The notes under the pieces are model-generated. The model was not told the origin of the DNA and searched no databases. It saw only the letters and a program-made list of their open reading frames with translations. Positions 1 through 7,985 of a stretch of 64,000 nt of DNA are shown in pieces. This stretch comes from JAUILH01 sp965230535 (lineage in GTDB: Bacteria > Bacteroidota > Bacteroidia > Flavobacteriales_D > JAUILH01), in NCBI GenBank assembly GCA_965230535.1, contig OZ246009.1, forward strand, positions 868,001 through 932,000. The letters are read 5' to 3'. A program made the position numbers and the translations under genes. Numbering within the stretch: position 1 is the first letter of the stretch; each line of letters opens with the position of its first letter.

Positions 1-2
1 AA

Positions 3-1271
3 GAAGCAACATTAGCTGTAATTGGCCTTGGGTACGTGGGACTACCAATCGCATTGGAATTTGCGAAAAAAATTAAAGTTATTGGATTTGATATCAATCA
101 GGAACGCGTTGAAATGATGCGTAACAGTATTGATCCAAGTAATGAATTGGCCGCCTCAGATTTTGAAGGTGCAGACATTCATTTTACAGCCGATTTGGAA
201 GAGTTGAAAGCTGCACAGTTCTACATTGTGGCAGTACCAACACCAATTGATGACAGTAACTTGCCGGATTTAAGACCTTTGATTGGCGCTTCTACAACTG
301 TAGGGAAAGTGTTGAAAAAAGGAGATTATGTTGTTTATGAATCTACTGTGTACCCTGGTTGTACAGAAGAGGATTGTATCCCTGTTTTGGAAGAAGTGTC
401 TGGACTGAAATGGCTTGAAGATTTCAACGTAGGCTATTCTCCGGAACGTATTAACCCGGGAGATAAGGTTCACACACTAAGCACAATTGTTAAAGTCGCT
501 TCTGGTGATACTACTGAATCTGCAGATATCATTGCAAAGACTTATGAGTTGGTTGTTGATGCCGGTGTTCACAGAGCATCAAGTATCAAAGTAGCTGAAG
601 CTGCCAAGATCATTGAAAATACTCAAAGAGATGTGAACATTGCGCTTATCAATGAACTGTCCATTATCTTTAACAGAATTGGCATCAATACTTATGAAGT
701 ATTGGAAGCAGCCGGTACAAAGTGGAACTTCCTCCCATTCCGTCCAGGATTGGTTGGTGGACACTGTATCGGTGTAGATCCATACTATTTAACACACAAA
801 GCCAAGCAGAAGGGGTACCATGCCAAAATCATCAATAGTGGTAGGTATATCAATGATTCCATGGGCTTCTACGTTGGAAAGCAAACCGTTAAGAAGATTC
901 TTGCTCAGGGAAAAAACATCATGGATGCACGTGTACTTGTGATGGGGGCAACTTTTAAGGAAGATGTAAGTGACATCAGAAACTCTAAAGTATGTGATGT
1001 GATCCGTGAATTAGAATCATTTGCGGTGAATGTTGATGTGGTGGATCCGCATGCAGACTCTACCGAATTGATGCACGAATATGGCTATGGACTTGTAGAT
1101 AAACCAAATGGTCCATATGATGCAATTATTGTAGCCGTAAACCACGAACCATATGTGAAAATGGTTGAAGACGACTTTAAAGCACTTATGCCTGATGGAA
1201 AAGGTGTTTTGGTTGACCTTAAAGGTCTGTACAGAGACAAGATTAATGACTTGGAATACTGGAGCTTGTAA
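3..1271 (+). CDS. Nucleotide-sugar dehydrogenase, TviB/WbpA-like (5' end cut by window)
   Basis: This NAD-dependent enzyme oxidises C6 of a UDP-sugar, probably UDP-HexNAc, to the uronic acid used in surface polysaccharide. The reading frame is open to the left edge. The Rossmann motif GLGYVGLP is encoded at about bases 24-47, so the GTG at 36 lies inside the motif and cannot be the real start; only a few N-terminal residues are missing. The stretch GYSPERINPGDK and the catalytic-cysteine motif GGHCIGVDPYYL place it in the UDP-glucose/GDP-mannose dehydrogenase superfamily, nearest the TviB branch by eye. The stop overlaps the rfbB start by one base (TAATG), which indicates translational coupling. 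The exact sugar substrate is not readable from the sequence. Confidence 0.9.
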   Translation, partial: EATLAVIGLGYVGLPIALEFAKKIKVIGFDINQERVEMMRNSIDPSNELAASDFEGADIHFTADLEELKAAQFYIVAVPTPIDDSNLPDLRPLIGASTTVGKVLKKGDYVVYESTVYPGCTEEDCIPVLEEVSGLKWLEDFNVGYSPERINPGDKVHTLSTIVKVASGDTTESADIIAKTYELVVDAGVHRASSIKVAEAAKIIENTQRDVNIALINELSIIFNRIGINTYEVLEAAGTKWNFLPFRPGLVGGHCIGVDPYYLTHKAKQKGYHAKIINSGRYINDSMGFYVGKQTVKKILAQGKNIMDARVLVMGATFKEDVSDIRNSKVCDVIRELESFAVNVDVVDPHADSTELMHEYGYGLVDKPNGPYDAIIVAVNHEPYVKMVEDDFKALMPDGKGVLVDLKGLYRDKINDLEYWSL

Positions 1272-2320
1272 TGAAACACATTTTAGTCACCGGAGGAGCC
1301 GGATTTATTGGTTCTCATGTTGTTCGCAGACTTGTAAACAACTATCAGGATTATCATATTATTAATCTTGATAAACTAACCTATGCGGGGAATCTGGAGA
1401 ACCTTCGGGATATAGAGAGTGCTTCAAATTATACCTTCGTTAAAGGAGATATTTTAGATGCTGAACTGATAGAAAAGCTGTTTCAGGAACACGATATTTC
1501 CGGTGTGATTCATTTAGCTGCCGAATCTCATGTGGATAGATCTATTTCCAATCCAATGGAGTTTATTCAAACCAACCTTGTGGGGACGGTAACTTTATTA
1601 AATGTGGCTAAAAAGTTCTGGGAAGGAAGAGAAGATGTTTGTTTCTATCACATCTCAACTGATGAAGTCTATGGCTCATTGGGAAAAGAAGGTCTCTTTA
1701 CCGAAACGACGGCCTATGACCCAAGAAGTCCGTATTCTTCAAGCAAAGCCGGATCGGATCACCTTGTTAGAGCTTACTATCATACCTACAATTTGCCAAT
1801 TAAGATTTCTAATTGTTCTAATAATTACGGATCGTATCAGTTTCCTGAGAAGCTCATCCCTTTAATGATCAATAACATCATTCAAAAGAAGGATTTGCCT
1901 GTATATGGAAAAGGAGATAACATTAGAGATTGGTTGTGGGTTGAAGACCATGCTGCTGCCATTGATCTTATCTTTCATGAAGGAAAGGTAGGAGAGACTT
2001 ACAATATCGGTGGACATAATGAATGGACGAACCTTGATTTGGTGCATCTTCTGTGTGATATCATGGATCAGAAGCTGAATAGACCTCAGGGAGATGCCCG
2101 TTCCAGAATTAAATTTGTTCAGGACAGAGCAGGTCACGATAAACGATACGCCATAGATGCCAATAAAATAGAAAAGGAGTTGGGCTGGACACCTTCACTG
2201 AAGTTTGAACAAGGTTTGGACATGACTGTGGATTGGTACTTAACCAATTCTGATTGGCTCAATAATATCACTTCCGGAGCTTACCAGAAATACTACGAAT
2301 CTCAATATAAAAACAGATAA
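1271..2320 (+). CDS. rfbB: dTDP-glucose 4,6-dehydratase
   Basis: The enzyme converts dTDP-glucose to dTDP-4-keto-6-deoxyglucose, the second step towards dTDP-rhamnose and related deoxysugars in the cytosol. The 349-residue protein has the NAD-binding motif TGGAGFIGSHV at residues 7-17, the catalytic triad T130-D131-E132 in STDEVYG, and the extended SDR pair Y155xxxK159 in YSSSK. Length and motifs are normal for RmlB. It lies directly behind a UDP-sugar dehydrogenase and ahead of a CpsB-type phosphatase, so it belongs to a surface-polysaccharide operon. The other rml genes are not in the window. A UDP-sugar 4,6-dehydratase is possible but less likely. Confidence 0.93.
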   Translation: MKHILVTGGAGFIGSHVVRRLVNNYQDYHIINLDKLTYAGNLENLRDIESASNYTFVKGDILDAELIEKLFQEHDISGVIHLAAESHVDRSISNPMEFIQTNLVGTVTLLNVAKKFWEGREDVCFYHISTDEVYGSLGKEGLFTETTAYDPRSPYSSSKAGSDHLVRAYYHTYNLPIKISNCSNNYGSYQFPEKLIPLMINNIIQKKDLPVYGKGDNIRDWLWVEDHAAAIDLIFHEGKVGETYNIGGHNEWTNLDLVHLLCDIMDQKLNRPQGDARSRIKFVQDRAGHDKRYAIDANKIEKELGWTPSLKFEQGLDMTVDWYLTNSDWLNNITSGAYQKYYESQYKNR

Positions 2321-2321
2321 G

Positions 2322-3065
2322 TTGTCTTTTCTGAAGCGCATATTCGGCGAGAAAAAAATGCCACCAGCCAATTATGGCGATCTGATAACGGATGTGCATT
2401 CGCATTTTATTCCAGGGATAGATGATGGTGCAAAAACCATGGAAGATTCTGTCAACCTGATCAGAGGTATGGCAGAAATGGGATACAAAAAGGTCATTAC
2501 CACACCTCACGTGATGAGTGACTTTTACAGAAATACTCCTGAAATTATTTTATCTGGATTAGAAGATGTAAGAAAGGCGGTTAAGGAAGCAGGAATTGAT
2601 ATAGAAGTAGAAGCTGCTGCTGAGTACAATGTGGACTCAGATTTGGAAGAGAAAATTTATGCCAACGAGATTCTAACTTTTGGCGACAATTATGTTTTGT
2701 TCGAATTGCCTTTTAGCGGAGAACCAAGTAACCTTAATAATTGCATTTTTGCTTTTCAGACAGCTGGCTATAAACCAATACTGGCTCATGTTGAACGGTA
2801 TAATTTTTGGCACGGCAACTGGGAGAAGATTGAGTCTATGCTGGACAGAAATGTACGTCTCCAATTGAATATTAATTCCTTGTCGGGTTATTACGGTCCC
2901 GGAGTAAAAAGAATGGGAGAGGAGTTGATCGAAAAAGGAATAATCACGCTTCTTGGCTCAGATTGTCATCATGTCGGTCATCAAAACCTCATGAAACAAA
3001 CGGCTACAAAAAAGTATCTGCACAAGGTTATGGCTCAGGACAACCTGCTTAATCGTACACTTTAG
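2322..3065 (+). CDS. CpsB/YwqE-type tyrosine-protein phosphatase (PHP domain)
   Basis: This is a metal-dependent PHP-family phosphatase. Relatives dephosphorylate the bacterial tyrosine kinase that controls capsule or exopolysaccharide export. The 247-residue protein shows the PHP metal ligands DVHSHFIPGIDDG (residues 24-36), TPHV, HVERY and SDCHHVGH. The likely start is TTG at 2322, one base after the rfbB stop, because the leader MSFLKRIFG resembles other YwqE N termini. The alternative is ATG at 2358, which starts MPPANYG and leaves the PHP core intact. The tight spacing makes this the last gene of the polysaccharide operon. The partner tyrosine kinase is probably upstream of the window. 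Confidence 0.88.
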   Translation: MSFLKRIFGEKKMPPANYGDLITDVHSHFIPGIDDGAKTMEDSVNLIRGMAEMGYKKVITTPHVMSDFYRNTPEIILSGLEDVRKAVKEAGIDIEVEAAAEYNVDSDLEEKIYANEILTFGDNYVLFELPFSGEPSNLNNCIFAFQTAGYKPILAHVERYNFWHGNWEKIESMLDRNVRLQLNINSLSGYYGPGVKRMGEELIEKGIITLLGSDCHHVGHQNLMKQTATKKYLHKVMAQDNLLNRTL

Positions 3066-3130
3066 AAGCCTAAAACAGGATCTCGGAAATCGATTGAAAA
3101 AAACTGAAACTAATCCATTAATTTGATGAA

Positions 3131-5044
3131 ATGAAAAGTCTGTTAGTGTGTATTGGTTTGTTAACTCACTTGTTAGGGTTTGGTCAGGAAGAAGACAGCC
3201 TTCTAAATCTGCTGAATAACAGAACGGAGAAGGATACGCAACGCGTTCACTTACTCATCGATTTGGCGGCCTACCATTACCACGATAACCTGGATACTTC
3301 TCTGCTCCTGATTGATCAGGCTATTCAGTTGTCAAAAGACATTGATTTTGAAAAAGGAAGAGGATTTTCGAATACAGCAAAATCGGGCTATTTCTTTCAA
3401 AAAGGAACTCTCGATTCTGCTTTACTTTATGCCAACCTTGGAGCAAAAATCCTTGAGGATATTGGAGATACCAAACATGTTCTGGCGGCATACAACAATA
3501 TGGCTTTGATCTATAACAATATGGAGAAGCCCAGAAAAGCAATTGAAATTTATCTTAAAATTTTTGACAAAATTAAAGAGGCAGAGGTAAGTATTCAGCA
3601 CATGGCTATCTGCAATAATCTGGCTGTTGCTTATGGGGTGGCCGAGGACCTTGACAATGCGAAAGTTTGGTTCGAAAAAGTATTGGCATATGCAAAGGAA
3701 ATGAATCACCCCATAGGCTTAGCGTATGGATATAATGGTGTAGCTGGTGTGTATCTTAAAAAGGAATTATACAATGAGTCAATTGATTATTCTTTGAAAG
3801 GACTTGAGGTGAGCATAGACCACCAAATGAACAAGACAGCTATTGAAGCACTTCAAAATATGGGGATGGCATATTTTGAGAAAGGTAATGCCATTAAGGC
3901 TATTCAGTATTATGAAGAAGCTGAGAATCGGGCTCGTGAAATTGGCTCTAAAAGGAACTTAGAGGTGATTTATAAGGGCCTGTTTAGAGTTTACGAAATG
4001 GCCGGAAACTACGAACAGGCTCTTTTTTATAATGAAAAATACCATTCAATAAAAGATTCTGTTTTCTCAGAAGACAAAGTCAAACTCATTGAAGATTTGG
4101 AAAAGAAATATGAGACTGCCGAATTAAAAAGAGTTCAGGCACAAACAGAGTTAGAAAATGAACAGTTGGCCAAAGCAAATGAATTAGAAACTGTAAAGAA
4201 CAAACAATTAAATCAGGAAAAGGAATTGTCTGAATTAAAGGCCGAAAAGAATAAGAATTACCTCATCGGAGCTATCATTGTCGCCTGTTTTATTGCAATG
4301 GGAGCTGTGCTGTATGTCAGGCAGTTTCGAAACAGGAAGAAAGCCGAACTGGCTAAATTGGAATTGGAAGAGTCTAACAAAAGACTATCTATCGAAAATC
4401 AGTTTAGGGAATCGGAATTAAAGGCCATTAAGGCGCAAATGAATCCGCATTTCATGTTCAATGCACTTAACTCAATTCAGGAATACATCATTCTTAATAA
4501 AAAGGAGTTGGCTTCTGATTATTTAGGGAAGTTTGCCGATTTAATGCGGCTTTATCTCAATCAAAGTAACCAAACCCTGATAGAGCTGGAAGATGAGATG
4601 AAAAGCATTCAGCTTTACGTTGAATTGGAAGCTTTGAGGCAAGAGAATATTGAGTTTTCTATTGAATGTAATGATCCTCTTCTACTTGATAGAAAACTTC
4701 CTCCAATGCTCATTCAGCCTTATGTTGAAAATGCCATAAAACATGGCCTTTGGCATAAAAAAGAAAACAAAAAACTGGACATAGTTTTTTCCAATGATGA
4801 AGGGAGTTTGGTGTGTGATATCGTCGACAATGGAATCGGTTTGGAAGCCAGTAAAAAGATCAATAGAGACAAGAAAAAACACAATTCGTTTAGTACTGCT
4901 GCCACCGAGAATCGCCTTGCTATGATCAAAGCCAGGTATGGGAATTCTATTGAAGTGAGTGTGCGTGAAATGAAAAAAAGTGACGGTTCTGTTGAAGGTA
5001 CAGAGGTTCAAATTCGAATACCAAAAGATCTTAAATTATCTTAG
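3131..5044 (+). CDS. TPR sensor histidine kinase, LytS/His_kinase family
   Basis: A membrane sensor kinase of 637 residues. A signal peptide (residues 1-19, ending GFGQ) is followed by tandem TPR helices to about residue 320, a long coiled coil (about 325-372) and one transmembrane segment (about 375-398). The catalytic region has the His_kinase box QMNPHFMFNALNSIQ, with H440 as phosphoacceptor, an N box PYVENAIKHGL near 530 and a G1 box DNGIGL near 566. TPRs are therefore periplasmic and catalysis cytosolic. It lies 59 bases upstream of a LytTR regulator, its obvious partner. The ligand is unknown. The same TPR-coil-TM design recurs at 41165, where the phosphoacceptor family differs. Confidence 0.92.
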   Translation: MKSLLVCIGLLTHLLGFGQEEDSLLNLLNNRTEKDTQRVHLLIDLAAYHYHDNLDTSLLLIDQAIQLSKDIDFEKGRGFSNTAKSGYFFQKGTLDSALLYANLGAKILEDIGDTKHVLAAYNNMALIYNNMEKPRKAIEIYLKIFDKIKEAEVSIQHMAICNNLAVAYGVAEDLDNAKVWFEKVLAYAKEMNHPIGLAYGYNGVAGVYLKKELYNESIDYSLKGLEVSIDHQMNKTAIEALQNMGMAYFEKGNAIKAIQYYEEAENRAREIGSKRNLEVIYKGLFRVYEMAGNYEQALFYNEKYHSIKDSVFSEDKVKLIEDLEKKYETAELKRVQAQTELENEQLAKANELETVKNKQLNQEKELSELKAEKNKNYLIGAIIVACFIAMGAVLYVRQFRNRKKAELAKLELEESNKRLSIENQFRESELKAIKAQMNPHFMFNALNSIQEYIILNKKELASDYLGKFADLMRLYLNQSNQTLIELEDEMKSIQLYVELEALRQENIEFSIECNDPLLLDRKLPPMLIQPYVENAIKHGLWHKKENKKLDIVFSNDEGSLVCDIVDNGIGLEASKKINRDKKKHNSFSTAATENRLAMIKARYGNSIEVSVREMKKSDGSVEGTEVQIRIPKDLKLS

Positions 5045-5088
5045 AAGTTGAAAGCTCGATTTGAGAAAACAAAACCATCTGTTAGAAA
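5041..5088 (+). promoter_or_regulatory. Candidate LytTR operator array before the regulator gene
   Basis: Three AGAA-core elements sit at 5043, 5064 and 5084, so their start-to-start spacing is 21 and 20 bp. The first overlaps the stop codon of the kinase gene. LytTR regulators bind direct repeats of about 9 bp on one helix face with 12-13 bp between them, giving about 21 bp periodicity. The middle copy is preceded by TTG and the outer copies by TT. This is a by-eye motif that fits autoregulation of the downstream LytTR gene, and it is unproven. Confidence 0.35.
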
Positions 5089-5103
5089 CAAAAAGACCTA
5101 TAT

Positions 5104-5868
5104 ATGCCTAAAAAAAGCATGAAAGCACTCATTGTTGATGATGAATCCAAGGCCAGAAGTCTATTGGCGACCATTTTAAGCGAGTATTGTCCGGAGGTCA
5201 CAGAAACTTTGGAGGCAGAGAGCCTTGTTAATGCAGTAAGCCTTATTAAGCTTGAGAGACCTGATGTGGTGTTTTTAGATGTGGAAATGCCAGATCATAT
5301 GGGAACTCAGATCATGGATTTTTTTAATGAAACGGAGATCGATTTCAAAATTGTTTTTACCACGGCACATTCCGAATATGCCGTAAAAGCATTTGAGATT
5401 AATGCTGTAGACTACCTGTTAAAGCCCTTAAGACCAAAGCAAGTGAAAGAAGCAATGGCAAAAGTGGCTCAGGAAATAAAACAAACGTCACTTGCCGAAC
5501 AACTGTCCGAACTAAAACACTCTTTTCAGACATCTAAATTCAAAAAAATTGGCCTTCCTGTATCTGACGGAATTCTGTTTATTGAGATCGACGACATCAT
5601 CTGTTTGGAGGCCGACGGCATGTACACTAAATTCTACACAAAAACCAACAACAGTAAAATAGTGAGCAAACCGCTCAAGCATTTCATGGGACTCTTGGAG
5701 GACAACAAAGAATTTTACCGTCCTCACAGGTCCTATTGTATCAATGTTCGTTTCATCAAGCAGTATGTGAAAAAGGATGGAGGATACCTGGTCATGGACA
5801 ATGATGTCATAGTATCGATTTCAAAAGAAAAAAGAGAGGAATTCCTTCAATTAATGAGTTCCCTGTAA
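5104..5868 (+). CDS. LytTR-family response regulator
   Basis: A cytosolic two-component regulator of 254 residues. The receiver domain (residues 6-125) has the acidic pair D12-D13, phosphoacceptor D59 in VFLDVEMP, T87 and K107 in LLKP. The C-terminal LytTR DNA-binding domain spans about 150-252 and includes the typical FYRPHRSYCINVRFIKQ stretch. It follows the LytS-like kinase and precedes a T9SS cargo gene, both on the same strand. The ATG at 5104 is chosen; the ATG at 5119 (MKALIVDDE) is an alternative. The AGAA repeats before it and before the next gene are candidate targets. Confidence 0.92.
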   Translation: MPKKSMKALIVDDESKARSLLATILSEYCPEVTETLEAESLVNAVSLIKLERPDVVFLDVEMPDHMGTQIMDFFNETEIDFKIVFTTAHSEYAVKAFEINAVDYLLKPLRPKQVKEAMAKVAQEIKQTSLAEQLSELKHSFQTSKFKKIGLPVSDGILFIEIDDIICLEADGMYTKFYTKTNNSKIVSKPLKHFMGLLEDNKEFYRPHRSYCINVRFIKQYVKKDGGYLVMDNDVIVSISKEKREEFLQLMSSL

Positions 5869-5892
5869 TGAGTTAGCAACTCGAAAAGGCGT

Positions 5893-5921
5893 TTCAGAAG
5901 TTCCGAACATTGAACAAGAAG
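5893..5921 (+). promoter_or_regulatory. Candidate LytTR repeat pair before a T9SS cargo gene
   Basis: AGAAG occurs at 5896 and again at 5917, exactly 21 bp apart. The first copy is in the context TTTCAGAAGTTC, and an 11-base core of it (TTCAGAAGTTC) recurs at 9241. An overlapping inverted repeat GTTCCGAAC lies at 5900-5908. The second copy lacks the preceding TT. The position, about 40-65 bases upstream of the secreted-protein start, is compatible with an activator site. Confidence 0.3.
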
Positions 5922-5959
5922 AGTTCATGTTTTCTTTGGTTAAAATAAAATCAGAAAAC

Positions 5960-7447
5960 ATGAAGAAAACTATATTAATTACTGCATTAACCTGCTTTGG
6001 TTGGTCGGCAAATGCCACCGTTCATTATGTTGATACAGATGCTGTTGGATCCAATTCGGGAGTTTCCTGGACAGATGCATTTATCAACCCTCAACTCGCA
6101 TTTAATACTGCCCTGGACGGGGATACAGTGTGGATAGCTGAAGGGACCTATTTCCCAAATGAAGATATTGGAGGAGATCAAAATCCCGGAGACCCAAGAT
6201 CGAAAGTTTTCCATTTTGAAAACAAGGATCTTAAAGTATACGGCGGATTTGATGGAACAGAAACCAGTCTGAGTCAAAGAGATTGGGAAGCCAATAAAGT
6301 GATCTTATCCGGTGATATTGGAACTGTGGGAGATAATACTGATAATTGCTACTCTATTTTGAATCTCCAATTTATGGATATTACCACGGTAATAGATGGT
6401 ATTACAATAACACAAGCTTATGGCAATCATATTGATCATGGTGGCTTAGTAGGAAAGAATCTAAGTGGTGTTCAGTTTAACAATTGTAACATATCTCATA
6501 ATACTTGTACTGGTAAAGGAGGCTCTTATATGGGAGTGTCTGAAGCGTTTTTTGTGAATTGTCATTTTCATCACAATACTGCCACTGAAGGCGGAACTTT
6601 TTATGCTTCTAACGCGCATTTAAGAATAGACCGTTGTGAGTTTGATCATAACTCTTCCAGTGCACATAGTGGAAACATCACTTTCAATGGAAACATGGCG
6701 TATCTCTATATACCTCAAACGCTCATCACCAATTCTCTGTTTCATAATAATACCGCTGGTAGTATTGCTGGTGGAGCTTTGTTTTTCTACAATGTGTCTT
6801 CAGAAGCTTCAATACACAATTGTACGTTTGCTGATAACCACGGACCAAATGGAGCCAGTATTGGGTCTAATGGTGTGTCCTTGAGCATTAAGAATTGTAT
6901 TTTCTGGGGAAGCTCAGCAAATTCTGAAGTGTATGAAAGTAACGGTAATCCGTCTATTATTGATTTGCAAAACAGCACGGTTGAAGGAGGGTATGCAACC
7001 GGTACCAATATTCTTACAACGGATCCGGAGTATGCAGATGCGACGAACTTTGACTTTAGTTTGAGCTCAGGATCTTCTGCAATTGACGCAGGTGATACAA
7101 CGGGTATTTCTCAATACTTGGGTGCCACAGACTTTAATGACGACAACCGTTATGTCAATGCAATTGATCATGGTTGTATGGAAAAGCAGTCTTCGGTTGG
7201 CATCAATGCGCATGACCTGGTAAGTGTGAAAATCTATCCTAATCCCGTGTCAGATGTACTGTTTGTGGAAATTGACCATCAATCTGAGTCTTTCAATTAT
7301 AACATCAGATCAATTGAAGGAAAGCTAATTGATAACGGAAGAGGGAACATCAATATTCCGGTTTCGAACTTGCCAAAAGGAGTATATGTATTGGAGGTAT
7401 TGAGAGGATCTGGTGAGCTAATCAGACAGCAATTCATCAAGCAATAA
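5960..7447 (+). CDS. T9SS type A cargo with parallel beta-helix
   Basis: A secreted surface protein of 495 residues. The start at 5960 is preferred over 5927 because it gives a clean signal peptide (MKKTILITALTCFGWSANA). The N-terminal part has the polymorphic-outer-membrane-like phrase GDTVWIAEGTYFP followed by repeated C-x-F/I-x-H-N-x rungs typical of right-handed beta-helices, roughly residues 40-390. The C-terminal 80 residues (KIYPNPVSDVLFVEI to GELIRQQFIKQ) are a T9SS type A sorting domain, removed after outer-membrane export. The gene follows the kinase and LytTR pair directly and is likely their target. The ligand or substrate is unknown; no catalytic motif of a polysaccharide lyase is evident. 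Confidence 0.85.
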   Translation: MKKTILITALTCFGWSANATVHYVDTDAVGSNSGVSWTDAFINPQLAFNTALDGDTVWIAEGTYFPNEDIGGDQNPGDPRSKVFHFENKDLKVYGGFDGTETSLSQRDWEANKVILSGDIGTVGDNTDNCYSILNLQFMDITTVIDGITITQAYGNHIDHGGLVGKNLSGVQFNNCNISHNTCTGKGGSYMGVSEAFFVNCHFHHNTATEGGTFYASNAHLRIDRCEFDHNSSSAHSGNITFNGNMAYLYIPQTLITNSLFHNNTAGSIAGGALFFYNVSSEASIHNCTFADNHGPNGASIGSNGVSLSIKNCIFWGSSANSEVYESNGNPSIIDLQNSTVEGGYATGTNILTTDPEYADATNFDFSLSSGSSAIDAGDTTGISQYLGATDFNDDNRYVNAIDHGCMEKQSSVGINAHDLVSVKIYPNPVSDVLFVEIDHQSESFNYNIRSIEGKLIDNGRGNINIPVSNLPKGVYVLEVLRGSGELIRQQFIKQ

Positions 7448-7516
7448 TGCTGTTTTTGTATATCCAAAATGGAGGAGAAGAACTTAAATAAGTGCTTCAT
7501 ACATCCAAAACAGCAT
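7447..7516 (+). repeat. Long-loop inverted repeat
   Basis: ATGCTGTTTT at 7447-7456 is the exact reverse complement of AAAACAGCAT at 7507-7516, with 50 bases between. The arms can be extended by GTAT and ATAC with mismatches. It follows the stop of the beta-helix gene. There is no T-run after the right arm, so it is not a standard terminator. Its function is unknown. Confidence 0.4.
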
Positions 7517-7599
7517 TTCAGCAATCGACCGGATTAAATTCGGAGCAATTCGATCAAATTTGAATCAGTAAACAATAATCATAATTAAAACTAAAGACA

Positions 7600-7914
7600 A
7601 TGAAAAAAGTAATGATCGCAGTATGTACCCTTTGTTTTATCGGGACAGTAACTGCAAGTAATATCAACGACAATACAAATGAGGGAGAGGTAATCGTAAC
7701 ACCAGCTGAAGGTGGAAGATATACCATCTTAAACGATACTGATGAAAAGGTGAAGATTCATACTGGCTATGGAACAACTACTTTGAACCCACGTGGCGGA
7801 AGAACATCTGTGTCTTGCGAGCCTGGTAAAAAAGTAAAAATAGACGGAAAAGTGATTTATGAAGTATCTGATGATATGTGCGGTGAAACCGTAAAATTGT
7901 CTGATTATCTATAG
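7600..7914 (+). CDS. Small secreted protein, unknown function
   Basis: I do not recognise this 104-residue protein. It has a signal peptide (MKKVMIAVCTLCFIGTVTAS) and a mature part of about 84 residues. The mature part has two cysteines (SCEPG and DMCGE) that could form a disulfide, plus alternating hydrophobic and charged residues that suggest a small beta fold. A rho-independent terminator follows 16 bases after the stop, so the gene is probably transcribed alone. Upstream, the palindrome TCAAATTTGA at 7554-7563 contains a sequence one mismatch from a TAnnTTTG promoter box. The T9SS cargo gene ends 150 bases upstream. Confidence 0.7.
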   Translation: MKKVMIAVCTLCFIGTVTASNINDNTNEGEVIVTPAEGGRYTILNDTDEKVKIHTGYGTTTLNPRGGRTSVSCEPGKKVKIDGKVIYEVSDDMCGETVKLSDYL

Positions 7915-7930
7915 ACTTTTTTCATGTTTT

Positions 7931-7966
7931 AAAACCCCAATTCCATTAGTTGAGTTGGGGTTTTTT
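7931..7966 (+). terminator. Rho-independent terminator
   Basis: AAAACCCCAA (7931-7940) pairs with TTGGGGTTTT (7955-7964) around a 14-base loop, and six T follow the G-run. It ends the small secreted-protein gene. Confidence 0.85.
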
Positions 7967-7985
7967 GGTATAAAACTCTTTGATT

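Noticed and set aside
5927..5959. Upstream start for the beta-helix protein
   Set aside because: It would place eleven polar and charged residues before the signal peptide. The ATG at 5960 gives a standard one.
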